Notes: generated from the sequence alone by a model not told the origin. A stretch of 64,000 bases of DNA from Bacteroidota bacterium (GCA_021155905.1 JAJNBG010000001.1:1-64000), one strand, 5' to 3'. Numbered from the stretch's first letter, positions 15,842-26,152 are shown. Translations and numbers: made by a program.

Positions 15842-18800
15842 ATGCCGAAAAACTACTTTAATTTATGTGTACTTGCTATATCGCTTTTCACACATTCTGA
15901 AACAACGTTCGCTCAAGGATCCAACGATGAGCAATTACAGCAAAAATATTGGGTATACAAACAACGGTTTCTGAAAAATTTCATAGCTTATTCCCCCTCA
16001 AGTGTTCCGGTAAAAGGTTCTGGCTTACCCATCAATAATATAAACACCTTTACTAAAGGCGGGGCTGATTATGATCCAGCTAAAGCCGCGGATTATTACG
16101 ATGGGATTAGAAAAGGAATGATTAAACAAGGAGATGAACCAGAGCAAGTAGGAATGTACCTAAGCATTTTATCTCTGGAATACCGAATGTTGAAAAACGA
16201 AGGGAAAAGCACAAAAGCTACATTAAATGAAATCTATTATTTAATACAAGCATTAAATCGTATGGATGATAGGTGTGAGTCATTTTTAGCAAACCAATCG
16301 TCTGGGCTAAATAGAAATGGGTTTCTCATGCGTAGTGATGGAGATCAGGAGTTAGTCCAGTTTTTTAATAATGAATACATTAGTACTGATGATGCTAGGG
16401 ATAACATCAGAGGCATAGAAAATGACTATCATAATGTTAGTGGTGATGCAGATGTTGATTCTTCAAAGCGTGAATTTAATACAATGAGTAAAGATCATGT
16501 CATGGACATTTTTAAAGGCTTTCAGTTTGTCAAAAAATTTGTTGATAATGAACTCGTTCAGCCAACAGTTGGGGACGTTCCCATTTATGTTCACAATGAA
16601 ATTATAGCTATTACTGACAGGATTATGAACCACATTAATAAATTACACCCAATTGCTCATGAGGATTTTACTGATATTGTGATTACAGAGAAAGGATTGT
16701 GCTCAGATGGTGATATTGATCTCAAAATGAACTACGTCATATGGAACCCCGTACATAATAAACTTGTTCCCAGGGGGAATAACTTTAATATCTGGGCGTA
16801 TCCAATCGCATTAATGGCAAAAAAAATTACTGGTTTTCCCTACAACAATACCCCCTTGAAAATTACACTTGATGTTTCGTCGTGTTCTACCTGGCAATAT
16901 CAATTTCTAAATAAATCATTGAGTATCGCAGCGCCAATTGATGATGTACCCCACGCGTGGATTGCAGTAGGAAGTCATATTAATGCGACGTTTAATTCTG
17001 CCCAGAGTTTGATAAATGAACTAGGTAATGTTGATATATCTGTAAATATCCCAAAATTAGCAGGAATTCCAGTTGCACCCATAAATTCAATTCATATAAA
17101 ACCTGATGTTGATAAAATGACCGCTACTTTTGGTGACGTGGTTCAACTTTGTTTATCCTTAGCAACAATGAGCGACACCTGGCCCCAATCTAAAATTGTT
17201 GCGGCAGGCGACGACCGGTTTTTATACAATTACGATTTAATGTATGCGCTTATTAATAACGCAAGCGCTATCCATGATAAATCATTTTTTGAAAATATTT
17301 TGCTGACCGCTCCTTGCCAGGGAAATTATAACTATAACTATCCTGACAATGACCCGGTAACCGGGGCGCCAACCTGGGACCCAATATGGTGGCACAATAA
17401 CCGATGGGTTCATCCAACCGATGCAAACTTTACTTATGGAGAACCATCTAGTGAAGTAAATGAACAGGGAGAATTGAATGGCCTGGATTACATGTTTCTA
17501 TATACAATGTACCGTTACTATTTTTCCGGTTCGATACCAGGGAAGTTTGCGAATGACAACTCATGCCCATGTAGTTTACAACCCAAGATTGAAGCAAACA
17601 CTTTTGCGCCCGCGCATCAAATTTTAGACAACAACGTGACCTTTAGCAGAAAATTTAGCGGCTACAAAAACATAGGCATTTATTTAAAAGAATATATAAA
17701 TACGGATTTATATATACAAAACAGTAAAACGCTCATCAATACTACAAACTTAATTGTTTGTAACAATAGCCTTGTTAAAATTAGTGGAAATGGCTCATTT
17801 ATCAATCCTAATACTTCTTTAGCCGGTGATTCTGTAAAGGTAATAGTAAATACCGGGTCATCTGTTCTGGTAGATAATTTAGGAACACTCGATATTGGAA
17901 ATAATACCAAAATGATCATTCATAAAGACGCTCATCTGACAGCAACAAACAGTAATTCAAAAATAATCATCCGACCCGGAGGAAAACTTATTATTGAACC
18001 CGGTGCGTTTCTGGAATTAAATAACGGAGCCAAATTAATTGTTGAAGATGGAGGACAAGTTATTATCCAAACTAAAATTGCATCCGGAGGGGCCACGAGT
18101 GAGAATGGCGTGCTGACATACAACCAGGGTGCTGAAATTCAACTAAAAGGGGATAACGCTGTTTTAGAATTAAATGGAAGGTTGCACATCGGCAACAACG
18201 CTACTTTCGGGATAACTTATCCAGGAAGTAACAGCGGATATATTAAATTCAACCGGGGCGCAGGTGTTTGGTGGAATAACTGGGCGCCCAACAATGCGCA
18301 TATAACCTGTGGTACAAACGCTAAAATTAACTTACAAGGCAAGAGTAAGACGGATAAATTAATCGATATTAACCAGGATAATGTGGCAATTCCGAAAAAT
18401 TTAGCGCAATTAATGATCACTAAGTGCCAGGTTGATTTTAATACACTTTATGCGAGATTGGAAACAGACCGACCATCCATTATAACAAATGCTACGTTTG
18501 CTACAGCTAGCAGCAACATTGGCGGGGGCAGAGGTTTGTTGGTGTTTGGGCAACCAACCTGTATTATCTCTAATTGTGATTTTAAGGATTTAGGAACCAG
18601 TATTATGGGTGCATTGTTCTATACCGGCAAAAAATTAACAGGTGTTAAAAACTGCAATTTTTACAATATCGGTGGTATACTAACATACGGTGGCGGAGTT
18701 TCCATTTCCAATAACTATTTTGAAAAAACGGGTATTGGTGCACTTGATGCGACTGCAAATAGTTTGCTTTATAAAAACACGATGATTAGTTTTCCAAGTA

Positions 18801-20407
18801 TTTACGGGACTGGTGCCGCAACGTCCTTGCGTGGATCAAATATCGAATTTGAAGTCAGGGAAAACACAATTAATGGTTATGACTATGGATTAGCTTGTGC
18901 CAATACCAATTTAAAAGCCCGTTGTAATGATTTACAGAATAATAAGATAGGCTTACTGGCTGGTGAAAACAGTAAAATTAATATGAGCAGTGATTTGGGT
19001 GGCGGATATAATAACGCGAACAATTGTGAAAAATTTGCGTGGTTTATTGAGACTCATACTTTTGAAGCAAATAACGGCTTCAATAATTTTAAAATTACAA
19101 ATTCAGTTCCGTGCACATGGATTCCGCAATCAGGTCATGGACCAAATATTACTCCTGGTTACTGGACTTGTCCCACTATTACCGAAGGTAGTCTTATAAA
19201 TTTTACCGCTCAAAACCCAATAGATGGTATGCATTGGCTTTTTGCTGAAAATAATTTTTGGCGCCCGTTAATATCGTCAACTGACGCAGTTGAAGACCGA
19301 CAAAACAAAATAAGAAAAATTGATCTAACGGATCCATACTATCCAGTTATAGATTCTGCATCTTTAATCACCCTAAATGTTTTAACCTCTCCGGGTCCTA
19401 TCATTTGTCCCGCTGTTGGTGCCGGATGTGTAGGCCCTGCTTGTAGGACGAATAATGCGATTCATCCCCTGGATGATAATAGTAATTCTTCTATCATTAC
19501 AACAGCGTCTTTCTATAACAAAAAACTGCAAAAAGCCTTACAGTTCTCACTATCCAAAATGGATGCCATGCAGAACCCGACTAAAGTAAATGAGGTAACC
19601 GATTTGTTTACCGAAATTTTAAAGTTTAATTACGCGGCGCCTGTAAGGAACTCGGTTGATAAATATTTATTAGAACTCGCTTATCAAAAATTATTTATCT
19701 GCGTTGCTCAATTAGCAGAAATGCATAGAGACTCGGCTGCTACTTTCAACCCAATGCCGGCGTCTCTGCAAACGAGATTTAATGATTTACACACCATTTG
19801 TGCGTTAAGGGCAGGCAGAAAAGACATAACGGAAAAAGACTACAAAGAAATCAGTGATTTAATTTTATTAGATAAAGCAATGCTCTATCGCATTACCGAT
19901 AACCATCAAAGCGCCTTATCTGTAGTCAATTCAGTTATTGCCAATAATCCAAAAACTTCTCATTTAAAAATGTATGAAAACTTTCAGTGTTTGTGGAGCA
20001 CAGAATTAGATGCTATTATGGGAAATATTTCAGTAGATAAAGCGCTTGAACAACTAAAAGTTTGTAGTGATACATATCTCAGTTTACCTAAACAAACACT
20101 TGCAGATGCAAGAAAAGCAATTTCAAAACAGGAAAGCGATGTTGTATATGCAAGCAATTATGCAATCGCCGTATTTCCAAATCCAACAAACGGAACTTTA
20201 TCGGTTGCATATAGTTTAACTGAATTTAAATCTATCAAACTGGAAATATTTGATACTCAGGGGAAGATGATGGGCGTCTATAATTTAAATCCGGAAGAAC
20301 AAACAGTCAATATTGACGATTTGAATTTAGAGAACGGCGTTTATTTTTATAGCATCAAAGGGAACGGAAAAACCTTATTGTCTAAAAAATTGGTAGTTGT
20401 AAAGTAA
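15842..20407 (+). CDS. Very large secreted protein with beta-helix region and T9SS sorting domain
   Basis: 1521 aa. A signal peptide (about 1-25) precedes a largely helical N-terminal region and a Trp/Asn-rich segment (about 480-560). A right-handed parallel beta-helix-like stretch follows (about 620-1080), with short repeats such as GGKLIIEPGAFLELNNGAKLI. A helical TPR-like region (about 1240-1430) leads to a type A T9SS sorting domain (about 1445-1521) with VFPNPTNGTLSV and LENGVYFYSIKG. No catalytic residues are recognisable; adhesion or polysaccharide contact is possible by analogy with beta-helix proteins. It is driven by copy 3 of the shared promoter block and ends at a terminator. Confidence 0.85.
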   Translation: MPKNYFNLCVLAISLFTHSETTFAQGSNDEQLQQKYWVYKQRFLKNFIAYSPSSVPVKGSGLPINNINTFTKGGADYDPAKAADYYDGIRKGMIKQGDEPEQVGMYLSILSLEYRMLKNEGKSTKATLNEIYYLIQALNRMDDRCESFLANQSSGLNRNGFLMRSDGDQELVQFFNNEYISTDDARDNIRGIENDYHNVSGDADVDSSKREFNTMSKDHVMDIFKGFQFVKKFVDNELVQPTVGDVPIYVHNEIIAITDRIMNHINKLHPIAHEDFTDIVITEKGLCSDGDIDLKMNYVIWNPVHNKLVPRGNNFNIWAYPIALMAKKITGFPYNNTPLKITLDVSSCSTWQYQFLNKSLSIAAPIDDVPHAWIAVGSHINATFNSAQSLINELGNVDISVNIPKLAGIPVAPINSIHIKPDVDKMTATFGDVVQLCLSLATMSDTWPQSKIVAAGDDRFLYNYDLMYALINNASAIHDKSFFENILLTAPCQGNYNYNYPDNDPVTGAPTWDPIWWHNNRWVHPTDANFTYGEPSSEVNEQGELNGLDYMFLYTMYRYYFSGSIPGKFANDNSCPCSLQPKIEANTFAPAHQILDNNVTFSRKFSGYKNIGIYLKEYINTDLYIQNSKTLINTTNLIVCNNSLVKISGNGSFINPNTSLAGDSVKVIVNTGSSVLVDNLGTLDIGNNTKMIIHKDAHLTATNSNSKIIIRPGGKLIIEPGAFLELNNGAKLIVEDGGQVIIQTKIASGGATSENGVLTYNQGAEIQLKGDNAVLELNGRLHIGNNATFGITYPGSNSGYIKFNRGAGVWWNNWAPNNAHITCGTNAKINLQGKSKTDKLIDINQDNVAIPKNLAQLMITKCQVDFNTLYARLETDRPSIITNATFATASSNIGGGRGLLVFGQPTCIISNCDFKDLGTSIMGALFYTGKKLTGVKNCNFYNIGGILTYGGGVSISNNYFEKTGIGALDATANSLLYKNTMISFPSIYGTGAATSLRGSNIEFEVRENTINGYDYGLACANTNLKARCNDLQNNKIGLLAGENSKINMSSDLGGGYNNANNCEKFAWFIETHTFEANNGFNNFKITNSVPCTWIPQSGHGPNITPGYWTCPTITEGSLINFTAQNPIDGMHWLFAENNFWRPLISSTDAVEDRQNKIRKIDLTDPYYPVIDSASLITLNVLTSPGPIICPAVGAGCVGPACRTNNAIHPLDDNSNSSIITTASFYNKKLQKALQFSLSKMDAMQNPTKVNEVTDLFTEILKFNYAAPVRNSVDKYLLELAYQKLFICVAQLAEMHRDSAATFNPMPASLQTRFNDLHTICALRAGRKDITEKDYKEISDLILLDKAMLYRITDNHQSALSVVNSVIANNPKTSHLKMYENFQCLWSTELDAIMGNISVDKALEQLKVCSDTYLSLPKQTLADARKAISKQESDVVYASNYAIAVFPNPTNGTLSVAYSLTEFKSIKLEIFDTQGKMMGVYNLNPEEQTVNIDDLNLENGVYFYSIKGNGKTLLSKKLVVVK

Positions 20408-20423
20408 TTATAATAATGAAAGA

Positions 20424-20453
20424 AGCCCTCATAAATGACTATGAGGGTTTTTT
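20424..20453 (+). terminator. Rho-independent terminator
   Basis: The stem CCCTCATA (20426-20433) / TATGAGGG (20440-20447) is followed by six T. Confidence 0.85.
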
Positions 20454-20541
20454 GCTTTAAATACACAACAATACGCCACCTATTTCTTTTGCGGGTTCGA
20501 CACTATTTTTGTAATATTACACACTTTAAAAAATTATAAAA

Positions 20542-21720
20542 ATGGCTACAGATAACTTTCAGGCACACGATTATTATTTAATGGATGAATTGTTGAGCGA
20601 TGAACATAAATTAATTCGTGATACAGCCCGTGCATGGGTAAAAAAAGAAGTAACTCCCATCGTGGAAGAAGCTTGCCAGACTACCACTTTTCCAAAACAA
20701 TGGATCAAAGGATTGGCTGAGATTGGCGCTTTTGGCCCTTATATCCCTGCAGAATACGGTGGTCCGGGTTTAGACCAGATTTCATATGGTTTGATCATGC
20801 AGGAGTTAGAGCGTGGTGATAGCGGATTACGCTCAACGGCTTCAGTTCAGAGTTCATTGGTAATGTACCCGATCTATGCTTATGGAAGTGAAGAACAAAA
20901 GAAAAAATATTTACCAAAATTAGCGGCAGGAGATCTTATGGGATGTTTTGGTTTAACAGAGCCGGATCATGGAAGTAACCCAAATGGTATGCTGACTAAT
21001 TTTAAAGATAAAGGCGACCACTATTTATTGAATGGTGCTAAAATGTGGATCAGTAATTCGCCGTTCGCGGATATTGCCATTGTATGGGCAAAAGACGAAT
21101 CAGGAGAAATCAGAGGTTTAATTGTGGAAAGAGGGGATCCGGGTTTCACAACGCCTGAAACACATGGTAAATGGAGTTTACGTGCCAGCGCTACCGGTGA
21201 GTTAGTGTTTGATAACGTAAAAGTTCCGAAAGAAAATTTATTACCGAACGTGAAAGGTTTAAAAGGGCCGTTAGGCTGTTTAAACTCTGCCCGTTTTGGA
21301 ATCGCCTGGGGTGTGATTGGTGCAGCGATGGATTGTTATGACAGCGCTTTGCGTTACAGTAAAGAACGTATCCAGTTCGGTAAACCAATTGGTGCTTTCC
21401 AGTTAACACAAAAGAAACTGGCCGAAATGATTACCGAAATCACCAAGGCTCAGTTATTAACGTGGAGATTAGGTGTTTTAAAAAATGAGAACCGTGCCAC
21501 TCCTGCTCAAATCAGTATGGCAAAGCGTAACAACGTGAACATGGCTTTACAGATAGCCCGTGAGGCACGCCAGATACATGGCGGAATGGGAATCACCGGT
21601 GAATACCCGATTATGCGCCATATGATGAATTTAGAATCAGTCATCACTTATGAAGGAACGCATGACATTCACCTGTTAATTACAGGTATGGATGTGACGG
21701 GCTTCAACGCTTTTTCCTAA
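20542..21720 (+). CDS. Acyl-CoA dehydrogenase, glutaryl-CoA dehydrogenase-like
   Basis: 392 aa FAD enzyme with the usual three domains. The helical N-domain contains AEYGGPGLDQISYG. The middle beta-domain contains GCFGLTEPDHGSNP and the flavin-binding MWISNS. The C-domain contains RIQFGKPIGAFQLTQKKLA and IHGGMGITGEYP. The catalytic base is the Glu of ITYEGTHDIHLL. The pattern TASVQSSLVMYPIYAYGSEE and the YEGTHD context are closest to glutaryl-CoA dehydrogenases (lysine/tryptophan breakdown), but substrate choice is not certain from sequence alone. It is monocistronic, between two terminators. A TATTTTTG box lies at about 20503-20510. Confidence 0.85.
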   Translation: MATDNFQAHDYYLMDELLSDEHKLIRDTARAWVKKEVTPIVEEACQTTTFPKQWIKGLAEIGAFGPYIPAEYGGPGLDQISYGLIMQELERGDSGLRSTASVQSSLVMYPIYAYGSEEQKKKYLPKLAAGDLMGCFGLTEPDHGSNPNGMLTNFKDKGDHYLLNGAKMWISNSPFADIAIVWAKDESGEIRGLIVERGDPGFTTPETHGKWSLRASATGELVFDNVKVPKENLLPNVKGLKGPLGCLNSARFGIAWGVIGAAMDCYDSALRYSKERIQFGKPIGAFQLTQKKLAEMITEITKAQLLTWRLGVLKNENRATPAQISMAKRNNVNMALQIAREARQIHGGMGITGEYPIMRHMMNLESVITYEGTHDIHLLITGMDVTGFNAFS

Positions 21721-21735
21721 AACAAGCATTTATGT

Positions 21736-21780
21736 AAAACACCCCCATTGATATACAACATCAATGGGGGTGTTTTATTT
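21736..21780 (+). terminator. Strong Rho-independent terminator
   Basis: A perfect 17-bp stem AAAACACCCCCATTGAT (21736-21752) pairs with 21760-21776 across a 7-base loop, and the downstream side is T-rich. Confidence 0.88.
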
Positions 21781-21812
21781 AGTTTTATTTAAATTATAAA
21801 ACTAAATATGCC

Positions 21813-23042
21813 ATGAGAAAAATTCTACTCCTTACCTTAATAATTTCTTTAAATGTATTCTCACAATCACCCACCTTTTCTTTTCCGAAACATTTAAAAC
21901 ACTCTTCTATTGAAAATACTAAAACTCAGAACGCCTCCACTACCAGCGGTTTAAGAGACAGTTCTTACTCCTGGAATTGGGACAATGCCGGTCTTTCGTG
22001 GGGCTCCCCAACGAGAGCGATTTTTGGGTACAATACTGCCAATAAAGAAAATAGTTGCGAAAATTCTACCTGGAATGGCTCCCTATGGGATAACAATAGT
22101 CGTGTCATTAATTACCTGTTTGACGGGAGTTATAATTATCTAAGCGGAGAAAACCAGAATTGGAATGGAAGTTCCTGGATGAACTCTTATAAAACCGTAA
22201 ATACTTATGATGCGTCCAACAACCAGGTAAGTTCCACACGTCAAAACTGGAATACAGGAAATCTCTCCTGGAAAGATTATTATAGAACCGTCAATACGTT
22301 TGATGCATCCAACAATATACTAACCACAACGACCGAAACATGGAATGCCGGAGCATCTACCTGGGATAATTTTTACAAATCTACAGCTACTTATAACGGG
22401 AATAATGAGTATACAAGTTCCCTGGATCAGATCTGGAATACATCCGCCAACTCGTGGAAAAATTATAGTCAAAGTATTAATTTTGTTTACTCCGGGGGCG
22501 ACCTTCTCAGTTATGAATATGAAATGTGGAATACTGCATCACTCACTTTTGAACCATCCACAAAATCCACCACAACTTACGACGGGAATCATCATTCATT
22601 AAGCTATTTATATCAATCCTGGTCCAATTCATCCAATTCTTGGGTGGATGGGAGTAAAACAACATATACCTATGATTCCAATGGTAAGCAAATTACCTTA
22701 TTACGTCAAAGCTGGAATGCGACAGCAAGCACATGGGTAAACGCTTATCGTCAATACGATTATTACGCCTCATCTGTAACAGTTGGAATGAATGAACTAA
22801 CATCGCAAAAAAAGGTGATTGCCTACCCTAATCCTTTTGCCAACGAACTGATTATTGAAAGTATATCCGGAGACGTAAGTAGCAACTATGTACTATCGGA
22901 CGACCTTGGACGCATTGTCTTTCAGGGAACAACAAGTGATGACAAAACGATTCTTAACACTTCTGCTTTAGAAAAAGGATTTTATACCTTAACTCTTATA
23001 AATGATAAAGGCACTACCAAGTCTCAGAAATTGATCAGGTAA
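21813..23042 (+). CDS. Secreted Trp-repeat protein with T9SS sorting domain
   Basis: 409 aa. A signal peptide (about 1-18) is followed by about eight tandem repeats of roughly 31 residues (about 55-325). The pattern is WN-x5-W-x6-K/R-x4-Y-D/N-x2-N-x8-Q/E: for example WNTGNLSWKDYYRTVNTFD, WNAGASTWDNFYKSTATYN and WNATASTWVNAYRQ. A T9SS sorting domain closes the protein (about 330-409), with AYPNPFANELII and LEKGFYTLTL. The repeats recall YD/RHS-like beta-hairpin repeats but no named family is certain. Probable surface or secreted adhesive protein; function inferred only from architecture. Confidence 0.83.
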   Translation: MRKILLLTLIISLNVFSQSPTFSFPKHLKHSSIENTKTQNASTTSGLRDSSYSWNWDNAGLSWGSPTRAIFGYNTANKENSCENSTWNGSLWDNNSRVINYLFDGSYNYLSGENQNWNGSSWMNSYKTVNTYDASNNQVSSTRQNWNTGNLSWKDYYRTVNTFDASNNILTTTTETWNAGASTWDNFYKSTATYNGNNEYTSSLDQIWNTSANSWKNYSQSINFVYSGGDLLSYEYEMWNTASLTFEPSTKSTTTYDGNHHSLSYLYQSWSNSSNSWVDGSKTTYTYDSNGKQITLLRQSWNATASTWVNAYRQYDYYASSVTVGMNELTSQKKVIAYPNPFANELIIESISGDVSSNYVLSDDLGRIVFQGTTSDDKTILNTSALEKGFYTLTLINDKGTTKSQKLIR

Positions 23043-23064
23043 TCTTTCCCTTATTTTTCAATAA

Positions 23065-23096
23065 TAAAAAACCTCACAACTAGTGAGGTTTTTTTA
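23065..23096. terminator. Bidirectional terminator between convergent genes
   Basis: AAAAACCTCAC (23067-23077) / GTGAGGTTTTT (23083-23093), with A and T runs on both sides. It can end both the Trp-repeat gene (plus strand) and the kinase operon (minus strand, last gene stopping at 23150). Confidence 0.82.
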
Positions 23097-23149
23097 TTTT
23101 GTTCTATACTTTCAGACATTTCACATTAAAATGTTTTTATGCAAATTCT

Positions 23150-25510
23150 CTAAACTTCCAGTTTTTTAAGTTCCAGTTCCAGCAAGCCCTTTGCCTGCAT
23201 AAACATAGCCTCGATTTTAGAAAAGTTAGATGAAATAACATCTATTGATCCATTGTTCTGAGCCATGGTCTCAATCTCTCTTAACAAGCGAGCGGCCTCG
23301 TTCATTCCTAAGGTCAAAAATAAACCTTTCATGCTATGAGAAGTCACCTTGATTTTTCCATAATTCTTTTCGTTAATATCAGATTTCAATTGTTCTAAAA
23401 GCGGAGGCGTGTCGTGCAAACAGGTAGAAATCATGTCAATTAAAAAGTCCACGTCTCCACTTGCATGTTCTTTTATATAAGTTAGGTCATATAACTGTTC
23501 TGACTGCGTGATCTCTCCATAAATCTGAGTGGTTTCTTTTAGATCAGTTTTATTTACAAGCTGGAGAATGGTGTTTAACAGGACCCCGGAATCAAATGGC
23601 TTGGAAATGTATGCGTTCATGCCCAGGCCCAAACACTTCCTGGCTTCTTCATTGGAAGCGTGAGCTGTCAACGCAATAATAGGAATATTTTTTTTACGCT
23701 CGTCCTGTAGGCCTCTGATGATTGTGGATGCGGTATATCCATCCATTTCCGGCATCTGGATATCCATCAGCACGACGTCATAGTTGTTCTTCTCTAATAA
23801 TGTAATGGCTTCTTTTCCATTTGCGGCAATATCCATTTCGTAACCCCATTTATGAATTATTTTCTTTACCAGTTTTTGATTTAAAGGAGTGTCTTCCGCG
23901 ACCAAAATATTAATTTTTCTGCCCGGTGTTACTTTACCGTTTGCCATAGCCGTTCCGGTTTGTAGGGTATTGTCGGACACTGCCTCCTCGTTTGTTGCCT
24001 TTGTAAACGGTATATAAAACGTAAACGCAGAGCCTTTCCCTAATTCGCTTTCTACCGAAATTTTTCCACCCTGTAAGGTTAAGAGCTGCTGAACAATTGT
24101 TAAACCCAGTCCAGTTCCTCCGTACTTACGTGTTGTATCCGGAGACGCCTGTGTGAATCGTTCAAAAATAAGTCCCAGTTTATCTTTAGGAATGCCAATG
24201 CCTGTGTCTTTAATTGTAAACTCGCATAAAACAAGGCCCGCATTTACACTGATTAATTTACTGCTGATCGTAACTGTTCCTTTTTCAGTAAATTTGACAG
24301 CATTACCAACAAGATTTAATAAAATCTGGTTAAACCTGGCTGCATCGCCAATGACAGTATCGGGGATGTTTTCGTCGTGATTTAAAACCAGCTCAATGTG
24401 TTTTTCTTTGGCATTAAACTCAATCAGTTCCTTAACAGAACTCAGTGCCTGCCGGACATTTAAAGCATCAAGATTAAAATCAAATTTACCGGCTTCAATT
24501 TTAGATAAGTCCAAAATATCATTAATGATGACCAGCAGATTTTTACCAGCAAAATCAATAGATTCCACATATTCTTTCTGTTCCTCATCAAGCGTTGTGT
24601 CCTTTAATAACTTCTGAAAACCAAGAATGGCATTTAAAGGCGTTCGGATCTCATGGCTCATTGTTGCCAAAAACTGTTCCTTTGCTTTTGTAGACTGTTC
24701 TACTAAAACATTGGCTTCCACGAGCTTTTCGTTTTTCTGTGTCAGCTCGGCTGTTCTCTCTTCCACTCTCTTTTCCAATTGGCTATTCGTTTCTGATAAG
24801 ACCTGTTCGTGCTTTTCAATTTTTTCCAGCATATTGTTGAAAGCCTTCGAGAGTTTTCCAATTTCATCCGTTCCGTTATACTTAGACCGGACACTGTAAT
24901 TCATTTTTTGTATGACATCTCCCATTAAACCTGCCAAATTAATGATTGGATTAGAGATGTATTTTTGTAAAATTGCCGCCACAAAAAAGGCAATAAAAAA
25001 ACCAAAAAGAACAACTAACCCTACTATTTTTACCTTGCTATAAAATTGGCCCTTGATCTCTGTTAATTCTGTCTTTAAACAAAGGGTTCCTAACCACTCT
25101 TTATCTTTTGTAATTTGAAAATAAATAAAAAGATCATCTGATGTGAATTCTGATTCCGTAGTCTTACCGGAAGTTCTTGTAAATTCAAATTCATTTTCCC
25201 CTTGCCTTACATAATTACCGATCAGGCGCCAGGTACTATCTACTATGCAGGCATGAGTGATGTCTGTTTCTGCTTTTAAACCCATTAAAATAGAGTTTGC
25301 GGCTTCCGAATCATTAAACAACAAAGGAGCTTCAGAGTTCAGAGCAATAACCTCCGCAATGACTAACATGTTTTTGACTTTGTTTTTGCGCAAAGACACG
25401 TAATCGAAATATAAATAGGTAGAGACACAAATAACAATAGCCACCAAAAAAGTGATCATCTGCAGAACAATCAGCTTCCAATTTATTGATATATTGCTTA
25501 AAAACTTCAT
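23150..25510 (-). CDS. Hybrid histidine kinase with CHASE8-like sensor, receiver and Hpt
   Basis: 786 aa. Transmembrane helix at about 12-32, a CHASE8-like periplasmic sensor (about 33-160), a second helix (about 162-183), HAMP (about 185-235) and a coiled coil. HisKA follows with phospho-acceptor His286 in MSHEIRTPL. HATPase (about 390-505) has GIGIPKDKLG and GGTGLGLTI. A receiver carries Asp583 in LMDIQMPEMDG, and a C-terminal Hpt carries His725 in SHSMKG. All phosphorelay residues are present. The downstream response regulator is not in the window. Last gene of the minus-strand operon, 1 bp after the YfiR-like gene. CHASE8 sensors are known partners of YfiR, which fits that neighbour. Confidence 0.9.
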   Translation of the reverse strand: MKFLSNISINWKLIVLQMITFLVAIVICVSTYLYFDYVSLRKNKVKNMLVIAEVIALNSEAPLLFNDSEAANSILMGLKAETDITHACIVDSTWRLIGNYVRQGENEFEFTRTSGKTTESEFTSDDLFIYFQITKDKEWLGTLCLKTELTEIKGQFYSKVKIVGLVVLFGFFIAFFVAAILQKYISNPIINLAGLMGDVIQKMNYSVRSKYNGTDEIGKLSKAFNNMLEKIEKHEQVLSETNSQLEKRVEERTAELTQKNEKLVEANVLVEQSTKAKEQFLATMSHEIRTPLNAILGFQKLLKDTTLDEEQKEYVESIDFAGKNLLVIINDILDLSKIEAGKFDFNLDALNVRQALSSVKELIEFNAKEKHIELVLNHDENIPDTVIGDAARFNQILLNLVGNAVKFTEKGTVTISSKLISVNAGLVLCEFTIKDTGIGIPKDKLGLIFERFTQASPDTTRKYGGTGLGLTIVQQLLTLQGGKISVESELGKGSAFTFYIPFTKATNEEAVSDNTLQTGTAMANGKVTPGRKINILVAEDTPLNQKLVKKIIHKWGYEMDIAANGKEAITLLEKNNYDVVLMDIQMPEMDGYTASTIIRGLQDERKKNIPIIALTAHASNEEARKCLGLGMNAYISKPFDSGVLLNTILQLVNKTDLKETTQIYGEITQSEQLYDLTYIKEHASGDVDFLIDMISTCLHDTPPLLEQLKSDINEKNYGKIKVTSHSMKGLFLTLGMNEAARLLREIETMAQNNGSIDVISSNFSKIEAMFMQAKGLLELELKKLEV

Positions 25511-25511
25511 G

Positions 25512-26054
25512 TTAGTTTTGAATAGCTGTTGCGAGCTTTAATAACTGTGAACTGGCTTTAAGATTCGATCTGTTCAGAGACTGGATACTTATCTCAAATT
25601 TGATCCGGTTCTCAATAACTAAAAAATTTATGGCTGAACCCTGGTCTAAAAACCCCTTTCTTTCGGAAATAATCAATACGTTTTTGGTTGTTAGCTCCGA
25701 AATAAAATTTTGAAAATCTGCAGTACTAACTGTTTCCGGTACAAATAAAATCTGGCATCTACAGCCTGATGGGGTTTTTGCCCCACATTTAACAATTTCA
25801 ATTTTTTTATTATTGATAGTCTTGTTTGCTGCAAGCTCTGATAAGTGCTGCTGAATGGGCGAATCCCCAATAACTCCAATGACAAACGTTGAGGTATTAG
25901 CTTCTGATTTTTCCCACTCCACAAACTTTGTAAAATTGAATATAAAGGCGGCTTTCGCGATATACTCGCCTACCTGCGTTTTCTGCCTAATGAAAAACGA
26001 ACACAGTACGATCACCGTTAGTGAAAGAAATATGTATTCTCTTTTTTTTAGCAT
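25512..26054 (-). CDS. YfiR-family periplasmic protein (DUF4154)
   Basis: 180 aa with an N-terminal hydrophobic signal or anchor (about 7-23). Family features are YIAKAAFIFNFTKFVEW, VIGVIGDSPI, the cysteine segment CRCQILFV, and the closing NRIKFEISIQSLNRSNLKASSQLLKLA. In Pseudomonas, YfiR is a periplasmic repressor that holds the CHASE8 sensor of the diguanylate cyclase YfiN. Here the gene directly precedes a CHASE8-type hybrid kinase (1 bp gap), so the likely partner is that kinase. It is not a lipoprotein: no lipobox cysteine. Confidence 0.88.
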   Translation of the reverse strand: MLKKREYIFLSLTVIVLCSFFIRQKTQVGEYIAKAAFIFNFTKFVEWEKSEANTSTFVIGVIGDSPIQQHLSELAANKTINNKKIEIVKCGAKTPSGCRCQILFVPETVSTADFQNFISELTTKNVLIISERKGFLDQGSAINFLVIENRIKFEISIQSLNRSNLKASSQLLKLATAIQN

Positions 26055-26152
26055 CTCTATCTCTAATTTCTCTTCTTTTAATCAGTCAACTTTATTTTTA
26101 ATTGCAAGGCACGAAACTCATGAACAGGGCTTACTAAATTAATCATTAAAGT

